From Symbiodinium natans (taxonomy: Eukaryota > Sar > Dinophyceae > Suessiales > Symbiodiniaceae), in the NCBI GenBank assembly GCA_905221605.1, contig CAJNDS010002171.1, forward strand, positions 62,001-126,000: a stretch of 64,000 nt of DNA. The letters run 5' to 3'. The translations under genes were made by a program, and so were the position numbers. The notes below the pieces were generated by a model that worked only from the letters and a program-made list of their open reading frames with translations, was not told the DNA's origin and searched no databases. Positions 9,079-20,880 of the stretch are shown in pieces. Numbering within the stretch: the stretch's first letter is position 1; each line of letters starts with the position of its first letter.

Positions 9079-10265
9079 CTCACGAGTTGAACTGTTTATT
9101 CCCCCTAAACCCTAAACCCTAAAAACCCTAAAACATAAAAACCCTAAACCCTAGAACCCCTAAACCCTAAATAAATCCTATAAACCCTGAACCAGGACAT
9201 CGGGACTTAGGGATTTGGGGATTTGGGGGTTTGGGTTTTGGTTCTTAGGGTTCAGGAATTCTGGTGTGAGGGGTTTTGGGGGTTTGGGCTTTAAAGAGGG
9301 GTCCGAGAGCTCAAAATTGAGGGGCTTCGGGGTGCTAATGATGTCGAAAGTTTAGGGTTTAGGGTTTAGGGTTTAGGGTTTAGGGTTTAGGGTTTAGGGT
9401 TTAGGGTTTAGGGTTTAGGGTTTAGGGTTTAGGGTTTAGGGGAGCCATGTTACCATAGATGAGGGTACCCTGTGAACTGCTTACTTACAAGGGAAGCTTG
9501 AACCAACAAAAGGGACAAGGGTAGAAATGACACCCGGAGGCCATCCCCGACTCCGCCAGAACGCCGTGACCTTCTCCACGATGGACGCAGGGGTTTAGGG
9601 TTTAGGGTTTAGGGTTTAGGGTTTAACATTTAGGGTTCCGGGGGTTGCCTGAGCAAACTTACTCATGGCCGCCGCACTCTTCTGAAATCTTCTGCAGCTC
9701 AGGCGCAGCCCGCCATCCCACAGCCGAAGTGGTCGCGCTGGGCAGGCTCCATAAGCCACACTCCGTACATCCCGGCTCTGCCTCCCTCTGGTGCACGGAC
9801 AGGTTCTTCAGCGCCGCCAGGAATTCGTGATCTTGCACCAGCCCCAGCGAGAGTAGCGAGGGAGGAGGGCGGCAAGGCTGGAATGAGGCCGGCACGTTAG
9901 CGGATCCAAGAAGCCCTTGCGAGGCACTTGTCCGTTCTTTTGCGGGCGTACCTGGGAATACCACATGTTTCTAGCGGCTGCAAAGCTGTAGGGACATGCT
10001 CTCTCTCTCTCTCTCTCGCCCTCCCTCGCTCTCGCTCGCTCTCTCTCTCTCTCTCTTACTCCCTCCCTCCCTCCTTAGCCTTAGACATGGTCGAAAGGTC
10101 CATGTATATCAGCGTTGGAGACGTGTGCCCGGGAAACCTTGTTTAGGGTTTAGGGTTTGGAGGTTAGGGGTTTAGGGGTTTAGGGGTTTGGGGGTTTAGG
10201 GGTTTATTAGGGGTTTATTAGGGGTTTATTAGGGGTTTAGGGTTTAGGGTTCGAAAGGGACTTAC
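9079..10265. repeat. Telomeric arrays with unresolved exon-like DNA
   Basis: (TTTAGGG)12-13 at 9353-9440, five units at 9593-9625, and a TTTAGGG/TAGGGGTTTATT array at 10140-10250. 9640-9960 is GC-rich and open in several frames. On the minus strand it ends in a consensus GTAAGT donor at 9657-9662 after ...KISEECGGH. A (CT)n run lies at 9999-10060. Confidence 0.55.
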
Positions 10266-10297
10266 AACGATCCCAACGCTCAGTCTGCTTTCCACAG
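10266..10297 (-). CDS. Candidate exon, about 10 codons
   Basis: Minus strand: pyrimidine-rich gccgtcttcgccgtagcag acceptor, two bases, then VESRLSVGIV, then consensus donor GTAAGT. Phase 2 to 0. Confidence 0.35.
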
Positions 10298-10804
10298 CTG
10301 CTACGGCGAAGACGGCGCCTTCTCAGGCGACTGCTAAACTCCATCTGATCCCCGGAACCCTAGACCCTAAACCCTAAACTTCCCGAAGCCCTACACCCTA
10401 AACCCTAAACCCTAAACCTTAAACTCTAAACCCTAAACCCTAAACCCTAAACCTCGAAACGAATCCACCCTAAAGTGCTGCACCCCCGACACCTAACCCC
10501 TAAACCTCTTAATGAAAGCCCCAAAGATGCTAATTCGGTTTAGTTTTTAGGGTTTAGGATTAACCCTAAATCGCTCGCCCCCCTACAGCCCCGCCTTAAA
10601 CCAACCAAAAGCCCTATAGCACCCTTCCATTTTGGGCTTCGTGCTTCACAGGTACAAACCTGAATCCTAACTAAAGCTAAGCCCCAACTGCCTAGACCCT
10701 GAACCCTAGTCGCCCTAGTCCCTGAACCCCAAACCCCAAACCCTAAAGCCTAAACCCTAAACCCTAAACCCTAAACCCCCAAAAAGTCCGGCCTTTGAAG
10801 ACAC

Positions 10805-10873
10805 CGCGGGTGGCTCCTTCGGCGGAGCCGGATCGGGGACGAAGCTCGCGCGGTGCGTCCACCAGTGGGCGTC
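10805..10873 (-). CDS. Candidate exon, 23 codons, phase 0-0
   Basis: Minus strand acceptor cgggtccag, peptide beginning DAHWWTHRASFVPDPAPPKE, donor GTGTCT. Nearly all third positions are G/C. Telomeric arrays flank it on both sides (10735-10782 and 10900-10990). Confidence 0.5.
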
Positions 10874-11644
10874 CTGGACCCGCTGGTTTTAGATTTTAGG
10901 GTTTATAGGGTTTAGGGTTTAGGGTTTGGGGTTTAGGGTTTAGGGTTTAGAGGGTTTGGGGTTTAGAGGGTTTAGGGTTTAGAGGGTTTCAGTCTTTTGG
11001 GCTTGCGGCTGCGTTCGAGGCTTAGGGCATGTACTCCAAACCCTAAACCTAAACCCTAAACCTAAACGGGGTTCTAGTGCTTAAGGAGACATAGAGGTGG
11101 TCTAAGGTTTCATTGGGCGTTTTGGGCCTCCTGCTTTTCTGGTCGGTTCGATAAGGGCTATCAAGGAGTTGCGGTCTGCTGGGGGCTTGTGTAGGGTTTA
11201 GGGTTTAGGTTTAGGGTTTAAGGTTTAGGGTTTAAGGTTTAGGGTTTAGGGTTTAAGGTTTATAGGGTTTAGGGTTCAGAATAGGGCTCAGGGATCTTCA
11301 GCCGGCTGGCTAAGTACGTCGCTCCTCCTCAATAAAACCTGACACCCGAAGGCCTTCCGAAGTAGGTTCATATCGAGTTCTTGGGCGAGCGAGTGTGCAG
11401 AAGGCTTCTTGGGGATATGCAATATGCCGGGTGTCCTTTCCGGATATAGTTAGTACAAGTAACTAGTAAAACAAACACCTCCTGCAAGCATCAGTTCTCC
11501 AACTGCTCCTTCTTTTGCAGGGGGTCCCCAAGCCCTAAACCCTAAACCCTAAACCATAAACCCTAAACCCTAAACCCTAAACCCTAAGCCCTCCACATGC
11601 CGAAGGCCTGAAACCCCCCCTACATCCCCAAAAACACCTCTACT

Positions 11645-11730
11645 TCGTAGCCCAGTAACCATATTCTGACAAGATGTATAAAGGAACCCCGAACCCAACA
11701 AACAGGGCAAGAGGGTGCCACTGGGCTAGC
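11645..11730. mobile_element. MITE-like palindrome, TAGCCCAGT family, copy 1
   Basis: Left end cGTAGCCCAGTAACC and right end GGTGCCACTGGGCTAGC are inverse complements. The interior shows the family's aaaggaaccc...aacagggcaagagggt core. Confidence 0.6.
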
Positions 11731-11774
11731 AGGTCTATATCCCTTAGCCCTGAAAGGCCCTCGAATTCCCACCT

Positions 11775-11935
11775 AAACCCTAAACCCTAAACCCTAAACC
11801 CTTAACCCTAAACCCTAAACCCCAAACCCTAAACCCTAAACCCTAAACCCTGAAACCCTAAACCCTAAACCCTAAACCCTAAACCCTAAACCCTAAACCC
11901 TAAACCCTAAACCCTAAACCCTAAACCCTAGACCC
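11775..11935. repeat. (CCCTAAA)n array, about 22 units
   Basis: Long C-strand telomeric array with two or three variant units (ccttaac, ccccaaa, cctgaaa). It ends directly at the donor of the candidate exon 11934-11984, so it would form the start of that exon's downstream intron. Confidence 0.9.
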
Positions 11936-11984
11936 CAGCCTGCTCCGAGAACATCGGCACTTCCTTGTGGCGATGCGGGAAGTT
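11934..11984 (-). CDS. Candidate exon, 17 codons, phase 0-0
   Basis: Minus strand acceptor acaacatgcag, peptide NFPHRHKEVPMFSEQAG, donor GTCTAG running into a telomeric array. Mostly G/C third positions. The palindromic element at 12007-12184 lies just upstream. Confidence 0.45.
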
Positions 11985-12006
11985 CTGCATGTTGTACCTG
12001 CAGGAG

Positions 12007-12184
12007 TACTTGGAGGCTCCTCATGGTACTTATTTGCGAAATAGAAGGGTTTAGGGTTTAGGGTTTAGGGTTTAGGGTTTAGGGTTTAGGGTTTAGGCGC
12101 TAGGGTACTTATTAACCAATTAGAAGTGTAGTGATAACCAAGTACAGTTGTAATCGGTTAGGAAGTACCATGAACCTCCAAGTA
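12007..12184. mobile_element. MITE/introner, CTTGGAGGTTCATGG family, with telomeric core
   Basis: Left TACTTGGAGGcTCcTCATGGTACTTA and right inverse TACCATGAACCTCCAAGTA. A (TTTAGGG)7 array (12047-12098) sits inside the palindrome, so telomeric DNA was gained within the element. Confidence 0.7.
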
Positions 12185-14507
12185 GGTGTCCGGGGCTGAA
12201 CCCAAGGAATCTTCTTAGGGTGTGTAGGATTTAGGGTTTAGGGTTTAGGGGGTATCTCTTGGTTTGTTTTAGGATATTAGTAGATCGTCCTTTTATGAAT
12301 GGACGATATATCGATTCTTACGTGTGCGGGGGTTAGGGCGAGGGCTTTGGCGGGGTTGGGGTAACTTAGCGGGGGAATGGGTTCGAGGCTTGAGTGAATG
12401 AGGGTCTTGCAGCGTCGGACTTTGGGGGGTTTAGGGTTTCGGGATTTGGGTTTCGGGTTTAGGGTGTCTACCTCGGGGGCAGTTTTGAAGTGGATGCAAC
12501 CAGTGAGTCCACCATCCCGAGGAAGAACGGTTCAGGGTTTAGGGTTTAGGGTTTAGGGTTTAGGGTTTAGGGTTTAGGGTTTAGGGTTTAGGGTTTAGGG
12601 TTTAGGGTTGTTCAATCACAACACTACTTGTCCAGGGCGTGCGCAAAATCATACAGGAGGTCAGGACCCCGCGATCCTAGACCAGTGTAGCTGAGGCAGC
12701 TCACCATTGCCTACAGGGTGGAACTTACTAGGGTTTAGCGCTTAGGGCTTAGTGCTTCCTGTTTAGGGTTTCCCTAGGGCTCCAAGTAGACAAATAATAC
12801 CTACATTAGGGTGAAACGTCTGTAAAGAATACATACTTTGAGCAATTTGGAGCCTTAGGTTTTAGGGAAATGAGCTTTCCGCGAAAAAACACAAAGCGCT
12901 CTGCAGCCGACTATGCAGCGGAGGCTCTCTATGTTGGAGCGCTTGCGCTCATCGAGGAGCTTTGTCCTCCCAACCGAGGAAACATGCCTGAAGGGTTTAG
13001 AGGGCTTAGGGTGTAGGGTTTAGGGTTTAGGGTTTAGGGTTTAGGGCTTCGGGTTTAGGGCTTTTTAGGGTTTAGGGCTTCGGGTTTCGGGCTTCGGGTT
13101 TAGGGCTGAGGGTTGGAGTTTCGGGTTTAGGGCTCTCTCAGGCTTGCCTCTGGCCTCGCCCATAAGTTGTAAACGGAGACTGAGCTTGAGAACGCTGAGG
13201 AGCAAAGGTTGCGCTACAAAGACCTAAGGGCAACAAGTCCCAAATGACGAATCAGTTAGCCCTGTGCGAAACATGACTACGCCCCAGGAGACCCAAAACC
13301 CGACACCCGAAACCACCTTCCGCAACGCGCAAGCTAGTCTCCTCGTCTTCGCGTCCGGATTCGGGCGGCGTGCCTTAAGCGCTCCAGGCAAGGGATCAAA
13401 GCTAGGGGGCTCCTGGGCTTTACAGCTTCAGTCCTTTCTGGCTGTAGGGGAGGGGGATTGGAGGGGGGGTGGCGACACCCTAAACCCTAAACCCTAAACC
13501 CTAAACCCTAAACCCTAGACCCGAAACCCAGGAGGGGAAGGGCTGGTAGATTATTGCAGGGTTTGTAGGACACACAGGGCTGCGCAGGGGGGGCTAGGGC
13601 TTCAGGTTTGAGGTTACCCAATCCGCCTCGTAGTCCGCATACTCCATGCGCAAGTGCCTCACCTGGCCAATGAGCTCGAGCCCTACACCCTCTAACTCCC
13701 CCCCCCCCCCCAAGCCCGAGGCCCTAAAACCAACCCCACGTAGCCTAAGCCCTCTACACCCTAGAGCCCTTGAGAAACGCCCTGAACGCAAACCGAGTTC
13801 ATAAACCCTCGACCCTGAGACCCCTAAACCCTCGCTCCCTAAACCCTAAACCCTAAATAAACCCTCGTTCCCCCGCCCTCCCCCGTGTCATCCCCGAAGG
13901 AGAGCCGACGCCCTGACCTTAAGGCCACAGGAAGCTTAGCAAGCAGGTCAGAAGTAGGGAGGTACAGTAGGGTGTTCTGAGTACCCGAAGTTGGGGATAT
14001 CCCTCAACCCCCTAAACCCGAAACCCGAAACCCGAAACCCGAAACCCGCAACCCGCAACCCGAAACCCTAAACCCTAAACCCTAAACATAAACCCTAAAC
14101 CCTAAACCCTAAACCCTAAACCCTAAACCCTAAACCCTAAACCCTAAACCCTAAACCCAAAACCCAAAACCCAAAACCCTAAACCCTAAACCCTAAACCC
14201 TAAACCCCAACCCAAGTACGCTTCTCAGGGAGCCTGGGATGGCACGTAGTTGCCAAGGCCTTCTTCTCGAGCTGCCTGGGAAAGGAGGAGTGGCGCAAGG
14301 TACCCTGAACAAATCAGGGTCTAGGGTTGAGGGTTTAGGGCTAGGGATTTAAGGTCTAGGGTTTGGGGTTCAGGGGTTTAAGGTTCGGGGTTTAGGGTTC
14401 AGGGATTTAAGGTTTAGGGATTAGGGCTATGGATTTCGGGTTTAGGGTTTGGGGTTGAGGGATTGAGGGATCTAGCGTTTGGGGTCCTAACTTAGGGTAC
14501 TTACAAC
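12185..14507. repeat. Telomeric arrays, unresolved segments, variant CCCGAAA array
   Basis: (TTTAGGG)10 at 12536-12609, units at 13017-13060, (CCCTAAA)5 at 13483-13518, and a CCCGAAA to CCCTAAA to CCCAAAA graded array at 14015-14211. 12900-12985, 13185-13260 and 14225-14310 are GC-rich and open on both strands. For example, AFFSSCLGKEEWRK with donor GTACCC reads on + and AAREEGLGNY reads on -. I cannot assign strand. Confidence 0.5.
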
Positions 14508-16252
14508 CATGCCTCTAACTCAACCTACTCATTCACCTCCTTTTAGGGAACGCTTTCTTTTGCTTTTTTACTTTTTCACGCTATCTGTTCCATATATGTT
14601 TTGGGAGAGGAGCTCTCCGCAAGCAAATCCTAGACAAGAGTGCCAGCTGCAATTCCCCACGGCAGTTTCCCGGTTCAGGGTTCAGCAGAGCCCTAAGACC
14701 AAAACGGCCGTGGGCACCCCAAGATTGGCGTACCAGCCGTTTACCCACCTTGAACCCCCACAATTCCTTGACGGTCTAACCTAATATTGAAGGTATGTGG
14801 TATGTACAACCTAGCTGAACATGTCGCATTTTGTAACTACCCCATACTATTTCGGACCCTTCATGCACACCCCAACCTCTCAATATAGGGGCCTTGATGA
14901 TTCGAATAGGGTGTTGGGGGTCATGATAGTATACTTCTCAATAGGGACCCTAAGGGAATTTTATGAGTAATTGTGCCGACCCCTGTCTTAGGCTTCAATG
15001 CGCCGCTCCTCCAGAGCACTCACCTTCTGCTCCCGCCGCTGCGCGGCAAGCTCCGGCCGGGTGCGCGCCTCGTATTGTGTTGGAGGGAGACTGGGTTCAG
15101 TGCTTAGGCAGGTTTTGGGCGTTTAGGGTTTCGGGTTTAGGGTTTAGGCTTTAGGGCTTTAGGGTTTAGGGTTTAGGTTAGGGTTTAGGGTTTTTGGTTT
15201 AGTGCGTAGGGGTGTAGGCCTTATAGGGTTTAGGGGTTTAGGGGGGGACGAGGCTGCAGTGAAGAGCCCGAGGAGGCAGGCTTACTTTGCTTTGCTGCGG
15301 GTTTTGGGGGCCCCAAGTTCAAGGGGTTGTCAGGTTTAGGGTTTAGGGTTTAGGGTGTAGGGTGTAGGGTGTAGGGTTTAGGCTTTAGGGTTTGGGGTTT
15401 GGGGTTTAGGGTTTAGGGTTTGGGGCGCTTATATCCTACACCCTAAACCCTGAGCTCAAGAAGGTTCAAGGCTCAGAACGGCTCACGGGGCCTCGGGTTA
15501 ACTAAAGCCCTGAACCCTAAACCCTAAACCCTAAACCCTGAACCCTGAACCCTAAACCCTAAACCCTAAACCCTAAACCCTAAACCCTAAACCCTAAACC
15601 TTAAACCCTAAACCCTAAACCAAGCCTCAACCCTGGGGCCCCACACCACTGGATTTTCCACGTAGCCTCAGCTCAGAAGCTGCGGCCCGCACCCGGGTGG
15701 CTCAGAGTTTAGGATTTGGGACTTAGGGTTTAGTGTTTCGGGCACATCCTAAACCCTAAACCCTAAACCCTAAACCCTAAACCCTAAACCCGCTTCCCAA
15801 ATCTACTAACTTTGGTGCAAGCTCGCTAAGCAAAAAAAAATTAGGAACACGAGCGAGCAGCTTTTGGCCCCCACCCAAGTTGAGGAGCACATGTAGGTTA
15901 GGGGTTCTTAGGGTATGGCTATGGCTTTTCCTGGACCCAGGAGTAGCGCAGGAACAAGAAAAGGGTGCCTATTTTGGTTGAAAGGGGCCTATAGGGTAAC
16001 CCGGAGCCTGCAAGGAAAAAGGGAACAAAGGCCAAAGCCCTAAACCCTGGTTATCTCTGGGTCCTAGTTGCAGTTCTGTGGGGGTGGCCCCCAAACCGGC
16101 CCACTGTTTGTTAGATCAACACCGTATTTTGACAGGTGGGCTGGCTGCTATCGGATTTACGGCGAGGCCTGGGGGCTTAGGGTTTAGGGTTCGGAGTTCA
16201 GGGTTTAGGGTTTAGGGTTTAGGGTTTAGGGAAGTTTTGGGTTAAGGTACAC
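14508..16252. repeat. Telomeric arrays and one palindromic element
   Basis: G-strand arrays at 15120-15240 and 15330-15425, a C-strand array of about 16 units at 15506-15625, and another at 15750-15792. 14863-14990 carries an AT-richer 'tataggggcc...gacccctgtc' segment related to 22255-22350 and 24155-24205. No gene is supported. Confidence 0.5.
15931..16066. mobile_element. MITE-like palindrome, GACCCAGAGTAG family, copy 1
   Basis: Left CTGGACCCAGGAGTAgC and right inverse cTCTGGGTCCTAG. The internal aaaagggtgcc...ttgaaaggggcctataggg...gggaacaaaggcc core is shared with copies at 52131, 53741 and 54874. Confidence 0.6.
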
Positions 16253-16322
16253 ACGAAAGCCACATCTGACACTTCGGCACGGCGTTCCACGACACGCCGC
16301 TTGCCCAGCATGTTTTCGCCAA
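16253..16322 (-). CDS. Candidate exon, 23 codons
   Basis: Minus strand acceptor ctgtcgccgag, peptide beginning LAKTCWASGVSWNAVPKCQM, donor GTGTAC, phase 0 to 1. The frame stays open upstream of the chosen acceptor (…TAVAE), so the exon may be longer. Confidence 0.4.
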
Positions 16323-16542
16323 CTCGGCGACAGCCGTAGCAAGTGACTCGGGACCAAACGGGAGTTCCATGCATGGTGTAACGTGGGGGGTTGATCTAAA
16401 GGTGCTTTCTAGGGCAGGATGTACGGTATTTGCGGGGTGGCATGGCTTGTCTGAACACCTGTAAGGCCTAAAGCCCGAACCCGAAACCCGAAACCCGAAA
16501 CCCTAAATCCTAAAACCCAAAGCCCTAAACCCTAAACCCTAC

Positions 16543-16631
16543 TGCCTCGCATCTTGATTCCGGCCAGGCGTCTGAGCCCGGGGGCGATTCCGTCCCGCGC
16601 TGCGTTGGGCACCGCGGCCTGTCCCGGGGCG
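16543..16631 (-). CDS. Candidate exon, 29 codons
   Basis: Minus strand acceptor accattccag, one base, then APGQAAVPNAARDGIAPGLR..., donor GTAGGG, phase 1 to 1. Mostly G/C third positions. The upstream intron would hold the 15-unit telomeric array at 16662-16767. Confidence 0.45.
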
Positions 16632-16661
16632 CTGGAATGGTCTCTTCCCAAAGAGCCCAAG

Positions 16662-16767
16662 GTTTAGGGTTTAGGGTTTAGGGTTTAGGGTTTAGGGTTT
16701 AGGGTTTAGGGTTTAGGGTTTAGGGTTTAGGGTTTAGGGTTTAGGGTTTAGGGTTTAGGGTTTAGGG
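16662..16767. repeat. (TTTAGGG)n array, about 15 perfect units
   Basis: Uninterrupted G-strand heptamers, followed directly by the palindromic element at 16772. Confidence 0.95.
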
Positions 16768-16771
16768 GTTA

Positions 16772-16857
16772 GGGTGTTCCTCCTTAAACTAACAGTCCTT
16801 ATTCAGGATTCGAGTGCCCCCTATGATAATCCCTATTCAGGACTGTTAGTATAGAAA
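16772..16857. mobile_element. MITE-like palindrome, ACTAACAGTCC family, copy 1
   Basis: Left GGGTGTTCCtCCTTAaACTAACAGTCCTtATTCAGGA, right inverse TATTCAGGACTGTTAGTATAG. Related ends are at 35041-35077, 35396-35430 and 51061-51159. It begins at the end of a telomeric array. Confidence 0.6.
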
Positions 16858-17071
16858 CTTTGTCATGGGGTTCTACCTTGGACCCTTGGGGTTGTACCCT
16901 TGGGTTTGAGGGACCATTTTTTTTAAGATCCATAAGGTAGTATAAGGACCTTCTTGGGAGTATATTCAGGCGATTCTTTAGGGGCACGACCTTAGTACGA
17001 GCCTTAATCCCTTTGGGTGCTGGTACACGCATTCTCTGGCTCTTTGCGGGCATGATCTTCTTATGTGCATC

Positions 17072-17553
17072 CTAAACCCTAAACCCTAAACCCTAAACCC
17101 CAAACCCCAAACCCTAAACCCTAAACCCTAAACCCTAAACCCTAAACCCTAAACCCTCTTATGTTCATGCAAAACAAGCCCTCCATCTTGGCGCCTCTTC
17201 ATCCAGACCGCCGTACATGCGGGCCTGTGGGGGGGGGGGGGGGGGGAGGGGGCGTTTTTGCATGCAGAAATGGCTTAGAGGTCATGGTCAGGGGTTTAGG
17301 GTTTAGGGTTTAGGGTTTGGGGTTAGGGTTTAGGGTTTAGGGTTTAGGGTTTAGGGTTTAGGGTTTAGGGTTTAGGGTTTAGGGTTTAGGGTTTAGAGTT
17401 AGAAGGACCGGGGTCGCAAACCAACGGGCCTGTAAACTGCAAGCTGCAATTCTTCCGGGCACCCCGAAACCCCTAAACCCCCAAACTCCAAAACGATCCC
17501 AAGCCCCTGAACCCTAAACCCTAAACCCTAAACCCTAAACCCTCGGACCTCAC
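17072..17553. repeat. Telomeric arrays around a short exon-like segment
   Basis: (CCCTAAA)n at 17072-17158, (TTTAGGG)14-15 at 17291-17398 and CCCTAAA at 17508-17545. A G-run is at 17229-17254. The minus strand at 17165-17228 reads ARMYGGLDEEAPRWRACFA, possibly an exon, but it lacks a GT donor. Confidence 0.6.
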
Positions 17554-17607
17554 GTCGGAGCTGGGCGGCTTTCCTCGTAACATTGCAAGGCGGCCGTGGG
17601 GCTTTGA
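17554..17607 (-). CDS. Candidate exon, 18 codons, phase 0-0
   Basis: Minus strand acceptor gccagcag, peptide SKPHGRLAMLRGKPPSSD, donor GTGAGG (near consensus). Telomeric DNA follows 10 nt into the intron. Confidence 0.45.
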
Positions 17608-18967
17608 CTGCTGGCTTAGGGCTTAAAACGGGCTTAGGTTTATCGGGGGATCGTTTGTTTTTCTTTGTTCAGGACTTGGGAATTCGGGCTATAGGGATAG
17701 GCAGGAGAGCATAAGGAATCATGAGCAGTTTGGGGCTTAGCGCTTGGGGTTCTAGGCCAGATCCTCTTGCTAGGCAGCTCTCAAGCCTCGCACCCCCTGC
17801 AGCCAACAAAATACACTCCACACATTCGATGCAAGCACCCGAGAACTCACACTCTAGTCCGAAAACCCTAAACCTATTCAACCCTGAACTCCCTATCCCC
17901 CCCCCCCCCCCCCCAAACCCCATGAGCCCTAAACCTGAAACCCTAAACTCTAAACCCTAAACCCTGGGCCTCTGACAAGCACCCTGTGCATTTGCTTTCA
18001 GGCTGCTGGTGCCGGCTGGTGATGGGCGGCTCGTCCACCAGGCCTTCCTTGCACCACCAGCAGCAAACAGGCTTAGAGGTAGGTTTTAGGGTTTAGGGTT
18101 TAGGGTTTAGGGTTTAGGGTTTAGGGTTTAGGGTTTAGGGTTTAGGGTTTAGGGTTTAGGGTTTAGGGTGAAAAAGGACTGCTTAAAGGGCTTAGGAGGG
18201 ATCTGGGGGCTGAAAGGCCGGGTTTGGGCCAGGATATTGGGGTTCAGAGATTAGGGCTCTGCATTCCGAAGTCCGCCTGGACAGAAAATTACCATGATGA
18301 TAACCCAACTTCACTCATCGGGTTTCGGGTTTAGGGTTTGGGGTTTAGGGTTTAGGGTTTAGGGTTTGCCGCCTCAGTTCCCCGAGGCCAAGAGCCTGAA
18401 GCCTTTGGGGGGGGCAGTGGAGGCAACACACCACACAGCTGTGGCTCTTTATGAAAGTTTCTTCTGAGGCAGATGTTAGAAGGGGCTCTACTGTAAAATA
18501 AATGACTTCTGAACCCCGTAAATGGCAACCCGAGATCAACGCTAGCTAGGGGTGTGTTCAGCTGAAACGTGAAGAGTTGGGGAGGGAAGGTTTCGGGCTG
18601 ACCCAGAGACGTAAAACCTACACCCCAAACCCTAATCCCTAAACCCTGAAACCCTAAACCCTAAACCCAGGACCACCCTACGCCTTAAACTAGTAACCAG
18701 GTCGCAGGGTTTAGGGCTCAAGAGGATGAGTAATGGGCTGCTTCGCCTCTTCTTCGCACATCTTGTGGAATTTGGTGCGTTCTCACCGTATAGACCTGAA
18801 TCCCTACTTCAGCCTAAACCCTAAACCCTAAACCCTAAACCCTGAATCCTGAACTCTGAACCCTGAAACCTAAACTCTAAACCCCTAAACCAAAACCCTA
18901 AGCCCTAAACCCAAAACCCAAAACCCTAAACCCCAAACCCTAAACCCTATAGTTGGATCCCGTGAGC
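17608..18967. repeat. Telomeric arrays, unresolved exon-like segment
   Basis: (TTTAGGG)12 at 18083-18169, units at 18322-18368, and mixed CCCTAAA variants at 18818-18950. 17990-18065 is open on the minus strand (EGLVDEPPITSRHQQPESKC) after a pyrimidine-rich acceptor, and also on the plus strand. 18240-18300 and 18380-18540 show nothing. Confidence 0.5.
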
Positions 18968-19018
18968 CTGGCGCACATCGGGCTCTGGTATGTGCCATGG
19001 ATGCTTCGCATCATAGTC
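18968..19018 (-). CDS. Candidate exon, 17 codons, GC donor
   Basis: Minus strand acceptor ggctggcag, peptide DYDAKHPWHIPEPDVRQ, phase 0-0, followed by GCTCAC. GC (and GA) donors are known in dinoflagellates, but this makes the model weaker. Confidence 0.35.
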
Positions 19019-19488
19019 CTGCCAGCCCGGGCCCTAGAAACCCAAAGCCCCAGGGTGTAGGTTTTAGGGTTCATAGGGTTTATAGGGCTTATAGGGTTTG
19101 TAGGGTTTATAGGGTTTTTGAGGGCTTTTAGGGATTTTAGGGTTTAGGGTTTAGGGCAGTCAGAGCCTCACTTACATGGACCCCTCCCCCCCCCCCCCAA
19201 ATAAACCAACAAAAGCCCTGAACCTTGGCGGGAGCAGAATCCCTAAGCCTAAGCCATGAACATAAAGGCGAACTTAAACCTTGTACTCCAAAGCCAACCC
19301 AAAACCCCAAAACCTTGGATCCTAACCCCCAGCCCTGAATCCTAAACCCGGAATCCGAAACCCAGGCACTGATCCCTAAACCGTAAACCCGAAACCCCAG
19401 ACCCTGAACGGCTGACGCGCCTCCTTGAGGGCCGTGGCTTGCGATAAGAGTTGCTGCTTGCGGTCAATCTTCATGTCTGTCGACTGGG

Positions 19489-19712
19489 CGCTTCATGGTT
19501 TGGGGGGGGGGGGGAGGGTCAGGGTTTGGGGGGTAGTTTAGGGTCTAGGGCTAAACCTCAAAAACACCCGGGGTGCTAGTTCTACATAGTCAGTCGACTG
19601 GGCGCTTCATGGTTTGGGGGGGGGGGGGGGGGTCGGGTTTAGGGTTTGGGGGTTAGGCTCTAATAGTTTAGGGTCTAGGGCTAACCCTCAAAAACACCCG
19701 GGGTGCTAGTTT
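19489..19712. repeat. Tandem duplication of about 110 bp
   Basis: Two copies (about 19489-19588 and 19593-19712) begin gtcgactgggcgcttcatgg and end aaaacacccggggtgctagt. They differ mainly in a poly-G run and a short TTTAGGG insertion in copy 2. Confidence 0.85.
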
Positions 19713-19740
19713 CAAAAAAAATATTCATATATAAATAGCG

Positions 19741-20880
19741 TGACCGAGACTTTTAGGGTCCACTTGGCCATTTCATTTTGTTAAGTAGATATCGCAATCC
19801 GTAACGACAAGAAGCCCGATGTCGCGTCAGACAGCAATGGCAATGCGCGGCGGATCGAAATACCAGGCAGGCCCAAAAAGAGGATAGACCAACCAGCACG
19901 GAAATAATCAAAGGAATCATCCAGTCATGCAAAGCCTGCGGTACCGCGGGGCCCGATATTTATCGTAGTCTCTGTACGGCTCTACGGCATAGCCGGCTCT
20001 GAAGCTGAGGCTGTTCTTTTGCGCATGTAGGGAAGCTATCTAAAAGCGTTCTAGAAGCGTTCAGAACATTCGATGGTCGCTGAATTTGCTGGTGCATTCA
20101 TTCAGCAGCCTGAATTTTGCAAAGATCAGCTACTCCAAGCTCGGAGACGTCGTACCGTGAAGTTGGCTGCCGCTGTTTGGATGTATGCTGCACCCGACAT
20201 CTTGGCTTGTATCATGCGAAATGTGCGGAAACCTCAGATATGACGATTCGCACGTGTTTGGAAGCGCCTCACTGGCTCCAGGAATTTCGAGTCAAGAACA
20301 GGAGTATTGCTCAAGATGGCCCCATACGATTGCTTCCAATTCCGAGCGTCAAAGTCTGACACTGCCTTGGACAGTGAGATAGAAGCAAGCGGCGCAACTT
20401 ATCGATTGGAACGCAACTCAAGGACTTTATCGAAAAGGCCCGAGCGAAGAGCCTTGCTGCTACGCTTCATGACGCAATTCCCAGATTTCTCTATGTGCAG
20501 CCGGCGCGGACAAGATGCATTTGGGGTGGGATGTTCATACTTGCGAGATCATTTGAAGACGTGGATGGAGTAGCCACGCAAGCATCACGGACGCGCCGTT
20601 GCGTTTGAAAGGGTCGGGGTCACCATCGATCGCCGAAGGGAGCATAAGATTCGTTGAATCGGGCGGGATACAAAAGCTAAGTTTTTACATCAAAGTCAAG
20701 ACCGAAGGATTCGACTAACTCAGATTCTAGCCAGGCCATGCTCCGGCACTCGCGGAAGAATGTTAGAACTGCGGCGCGTGGCCGCATGGGCCCTGAGCAA
20801 GGATGACCTCTGGCAGAATCACTCACACTATCCGCCACGTATGTGGCTCAAGACGAAAGGTTTACAAATCGAGAAGTGTA
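19741..20880. other. Telomere-repeat-free island of unknown content
   Basis: More than 1.1 kb without a single TTTAGGG/CCCTAAA unit, of near-neutral composition. Overlapping 65-88 codon ORFs lie at 20117-20359, 20185-20382 and 20307-20573 (+) in different frames. They resemble one decayed coding region with frameshifts, but I recognise no domain. Possibly an inserted or foreign segment. Confidence 0.4.

Noticed and set aside
3410-9592. A plus-strand exon chain through the same islands
   Set aside because: A partly phase-consistent chain can also be read on +, but its donors are weak and its third-position G/C bias lower in most islands I compared than the minus reading. I keep it as an alternative, not a call.
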